DNA from: CBDCWA01 sp046048295
GTDB taxonomy: Bacteria; Pseudomonadota; Alphaproteobacteria; Rhizobiales; Hyphomicrobiaceae
Direction: 5' to 3'
Length of the DNA: 6,876 bases
NCBI GenBank assembly: GCA_046048295.1
Contig: JBJOGJ010000211.1
Coordinates: 1 to 6,876 of the forward strand
Positions 4,904 to 6,876 of this stretch are shown one piece after another. Every line of letters begins with the position of its first letter. Positions within the stretch are counted from its first letter, which is position 1. A program made the translations under genes and the position numbers. The notes beneath the pieces are model-generated. The model made no database searches. It was not told where the DNA came from and was given only the letters and a program-made list of their open reading frames with translations.

Positions 4904-6876
4904 TCAGGCCTTGCCAGCGATTTTGAGTGCAAAGGCGAATTCCAGCGCGATTTCCTTTAGCGCCTCGAACCGCCCGGACGCGCCGCCATGCCCTGCCTCC
5001 ATATTGATCTTGAGCAGCAGCAGGTTGCTGTCCGTCTTCCGCGCCCTGAGACGTGCCACCCATTTCGCCGGTTCCCAGTACGTCACCCGCGGGTCCGTAA
5101 GGCCGCCGAGCGCGAAGATGTGGGGATAGGCCTTGGCTTCTACGTTGTCGTAGGGCGAGTAGCTCTGGATGTTCTCATACTCCTCCGCCGAAGCGATCGG
5201 ATTGCCCCACTCGAGCCATTCCGGCGGTGTGAGTGGCAGAGACTCGTCGAGCATTGTGTTGAGGACATCGACGAACGGCACGTCCGCGACGATCCCGAGG
5301 AAGAGGTCGGGCGCCATATTGGCCACCGCACCCATCAGCATTCCGCCAGCCGATCCGCCGCTCGCCACGATCCTGCCCCGGCTGGTGAAGCGCTGCTGGG
5401 CAAGGAATTCGCCGGCGGCAATGAAGTCCGTGAACGTATTTTTCTTCGTTCTGAGCTTGCCATCCCGGTACCACCGGTAGCCCTTGTCCTTGCCGCCCCG
5501 GATATGCGCAATCGCGAAAACGAAACCGCGATCGACCAGCGAAAGGCGGTTGGTCGAGAAGCCGGCAGGAATCGTTATGCCATAGCTGCCATAACCGTAG
5601 AGGAACAGCGGCGCGGTACCGTCGAGCGCCGTATCCTTGCGATAGAGCAGCGAGATCGGAACGAGTTCTCCGTCCCCGGCCGGCGCAAACAGGCGCCGCG
5701 TCACGTAGTCGGCTGGATCGTGTCCGCTCGGCACTTCCTGTGTCTTGCGTAGCACCCGCGCACGGCTCTCGACATCGTAGTCGTAGACCTGCTGCGGCGT
5801 CGTCATCGACGAGTACGTGAATCTCATGCTCGTGGTGTCGAATTCGTATCCAGGCGACATCCCGAGCGAATAGGCCTCTTCGTCGAAGGCGATCGCATGT
5901 TCTTCGCCGCTGCCAAGTGCGCGAACGATGATGCGCGGCAGTCCCTCCTCGCGCTCCAGTCGAATCAGGTGGTCCTTCAGAAGAACGTGGCTGAGGATGA
6001 GGCGTCCCGGCTTGTGTGCGACGTATTCTTGCCAGTTGTCCCTGCCTGGCGAGGTAACCGGTGCGGTGCAGATGCGGAAATCCTCGGCGCCGCCGGAATT
6101 GGTCAGGATGTAGAACAGCTCGCCATTGTGCTCCACGTCGTACTCGTGCTCGTGTTCCCGCTCTGCGATCAGCCTCGGCTTGGATGCGGGCGCATGGGCA
6201 TCGACGACATACACTTCGGATGTCTGGTGGTCGTGAGCGCTGATCGTCAGCCAGTCGCCGGAATGCGTCTTCCCGATGCCAACGTAGAAGCCGATGTCGG
6301 CTTCCGCATAGACGAGCGCATCTTTCGTGTCGGCCGTCCCGAGCGTATGTCGATACACGTACAGCGGACGGTGGTTGGCATCCAGGCGCACGTAGTACAG
6401 CGTGCCGCTGTCGGCCGACCACTCGATGTTGCCTCGCGTATCGGGAATGGCGTCGTCGAGATCGACCCCGCGCGCGAGGTCGCGGAACCGGACCGTGTAG
6501 AGCTCCGATCCTTTGTCGTCGACCGTATACGCGAGCAGGCGATGATCCGGACTGTGCGACACCGCACCGAGCGACCAGTAGGACTTCCCCTCCGCCTCCT
6601 TGTTGCCGTCGAGCAGGACCTCTTCCTCGCCTCCACCACGCGGTTGCCGGCAAAGGAGCGGATACTGCTGTCCGGTCTCGTAGCGCACATAGTACGCCCA
6701 CGGGCCATCGGGGGAGGGGACCGAGCTGTCGTCCTCCTTGATCCGCCCTTTCATCTCGGCGAACAGTGCTTCCTTGAGGTCCTCGACGTCAGCGAGTTGA
6801 GCATCGGTGTAGGCGTTCTCTGCCTCCAGGTACTCGCGAATGTCGCCGGCGAGCACTGCAGGATCGCGCATCACCT
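4904..6876 (-). CDS. ptrB: Oligopeptidase B (S9 family serine peptidase), N-terminus beyond the window
   Basis: At least 656 residues of an oligopeptidase B-type peptidase; the frame is open through the right edge. The first readable codons, VMRDPAVL, align with an internal stretch of full-length members, so about 30-50 residues are missing. These enzymes have a beta-propeller lid and an alpha/beta-hydrolase domain, and cut short peptides after basic residues in the cytoplasm. Numbering from the GTG at 6874, the propeller spans about 60-390 and the hydrolase domain 400-656. The catalytic triad is Ser508 (GGSAGG), Asp594 (GLTDPRVTYWEP) and His629 (EAGHGGASGR), with family spacing. The oxyanion and core motifs YGYGSYG (426-432) and HIRGG (457-461) are intact. 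By alignment from memory to E. coli OpB, Glu576 is kept (E552), but Glu578 is Leu and the Asp460/Asp462 pair is Pro/Gly, so specificity may differ. It is transcribed toward the unknown membrane protein gene. Confidence 0.93.
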   Translation of the reverse strand, partial: VMRDPAVLAGDIREYLEAENAYTDAQLADVEDLKEALFAEMKGRIKEDDSSVPSPDGPWAYYVRYETGQQYPLLCRQPRGGGEEEVLLDGNKEAEGKSYWSLGAVSHSPDHRLLAYTVDDKGSELYTVRFRDLARGVDLDDAIPDTRGNIEWSADSGTLYYVRLDANHRPLYVYRHTLGTADTKDALVYAEADIGFYVGIGKTHSGDWLTISAHDHQTSEVYVVDAHAPASKPRLIAEREHEHEYDVEHNGELFYILTNSGGAEDFRICTAPVTSPGRDNWQEYVAHKPGRLILSHVLLKDHLIRLEREEGLPRIIVRALGSGEEHAIAFDEEAYSLGMSPGYEFDTTSMRFTYSSMTTPQQVYDYDVESRARVLRKTQEVPSGHDPADYVTRRLFAPAGDGELVPISLLYRKDTALDGTAPLFLYGYGSYGITIPAGFSTNRLSLVDRGFVFAIAHIRGGKDKGYRWYRDGKLRTKKNTFTDFIAAGEFLAQQRFTSRGRIVASGGSAGGMLMGAVANMAPDLFLGIVADVPFVDVLNTMLDESLPLTPPEWLEWGNPIASAEEYENIQSYSPYDNVEAKAYPHIFALGGLTDPRVTYWEPAKWVARLRARKTDSNLLLLKINMEAGHGGASGRFEALKEIALEFAFALKIAGKA

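Noticed and set aside
4988..5752. 254-codon open frame on the plus strand opposite the oligopeptidase gene
   Set aside because: Antisense shadow in GC-rich DNA with biased composition and no recognisable domain.
5175..6701. 508-codon open frame on the minus strand inside the oligopeptidase gene
   Set aside because: It is a frame-shifted shadow of the oligopeptidase gene, very rich in Arg and without any recognisable motif; the correct frame carries the intact catalytic triad.
1..6876. Search for CRISPR arrays, insertion-sequence ends, integrase or transposase genes
   Set aside because: No regularly spaced repeats, terminal inverted repeats or mobility genes were seen; the primase-like domain alone does not show a mobile element.

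Overview
The window looks like chromosomal DNA of an alphaproteobacterium, most likely of the Hyphomicrobiales (rhizobial) type. The reasons are the GC-rich coding style, an NAD kinase with the short rhizobial form (PISPFRPRRW segment), a peptidoglycan-binding-like domain of the GCYxGxxDGDWGPGSRRAM type common in that order, and an alphaproteobacterial-type oligopeptidase B. This is judged from recognised protein families, not from a database search.

Layout. Positions 1-1441 hold three minus-strand genes in the order nadK, a MaoC-type hydratase, and the start of a HpcH/HpaI (CitE-like) CoA-ester lyase that runs off the left edge. The hydratase and lyase genes are separated by one base and probably act on the same CoA thioester. 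The plus-strand gene cutA (1508-1861) diverges from nadK across 66 bp. Convergent to cutA is a minus-strand gene (1881-2891) for a membrane-anchored or secreted protein with a peptidoglycan-binding-like domain and an Arg/Pro-rich tail.

Positions 2892-3575 form a 684-bp intergenic region, the longest non-coding stretch here. It holds a perfect DnaA box (TTATCCACA), several near-consensus boxes, two copies of GCATCAAGCGGC each placed between inverted DnaA-like boxes, and an AT-richer patch. It is a candidate replication origin or a DnaA-bound control region. Downstream, on the plus strand (3576-4778), is an unrecognised protein with four predicted membrane helices, a predicted periplasmic coiled coil with a Cys pair, and a C-terminal domain resembling the winged helix at the end of phage/plasmid (D5/P4-type) primases. 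It ends in a strong UUCG-loop terminator. Next to that lies a perfect 15-bp hairpin that abuts the stop codon of the minus-strand ptrB/opdB-type oligopeptidase B (4904 to beyond the right edge, N-terminus missing).

The housekeeping genes look ordinary. The part worth a second look is the 2.9-4.8 kb segment, where an origin-like non-coding region sits next to a membrane protein that may bind DNA at its cytoplasmic end. Whether they work together is inference only.
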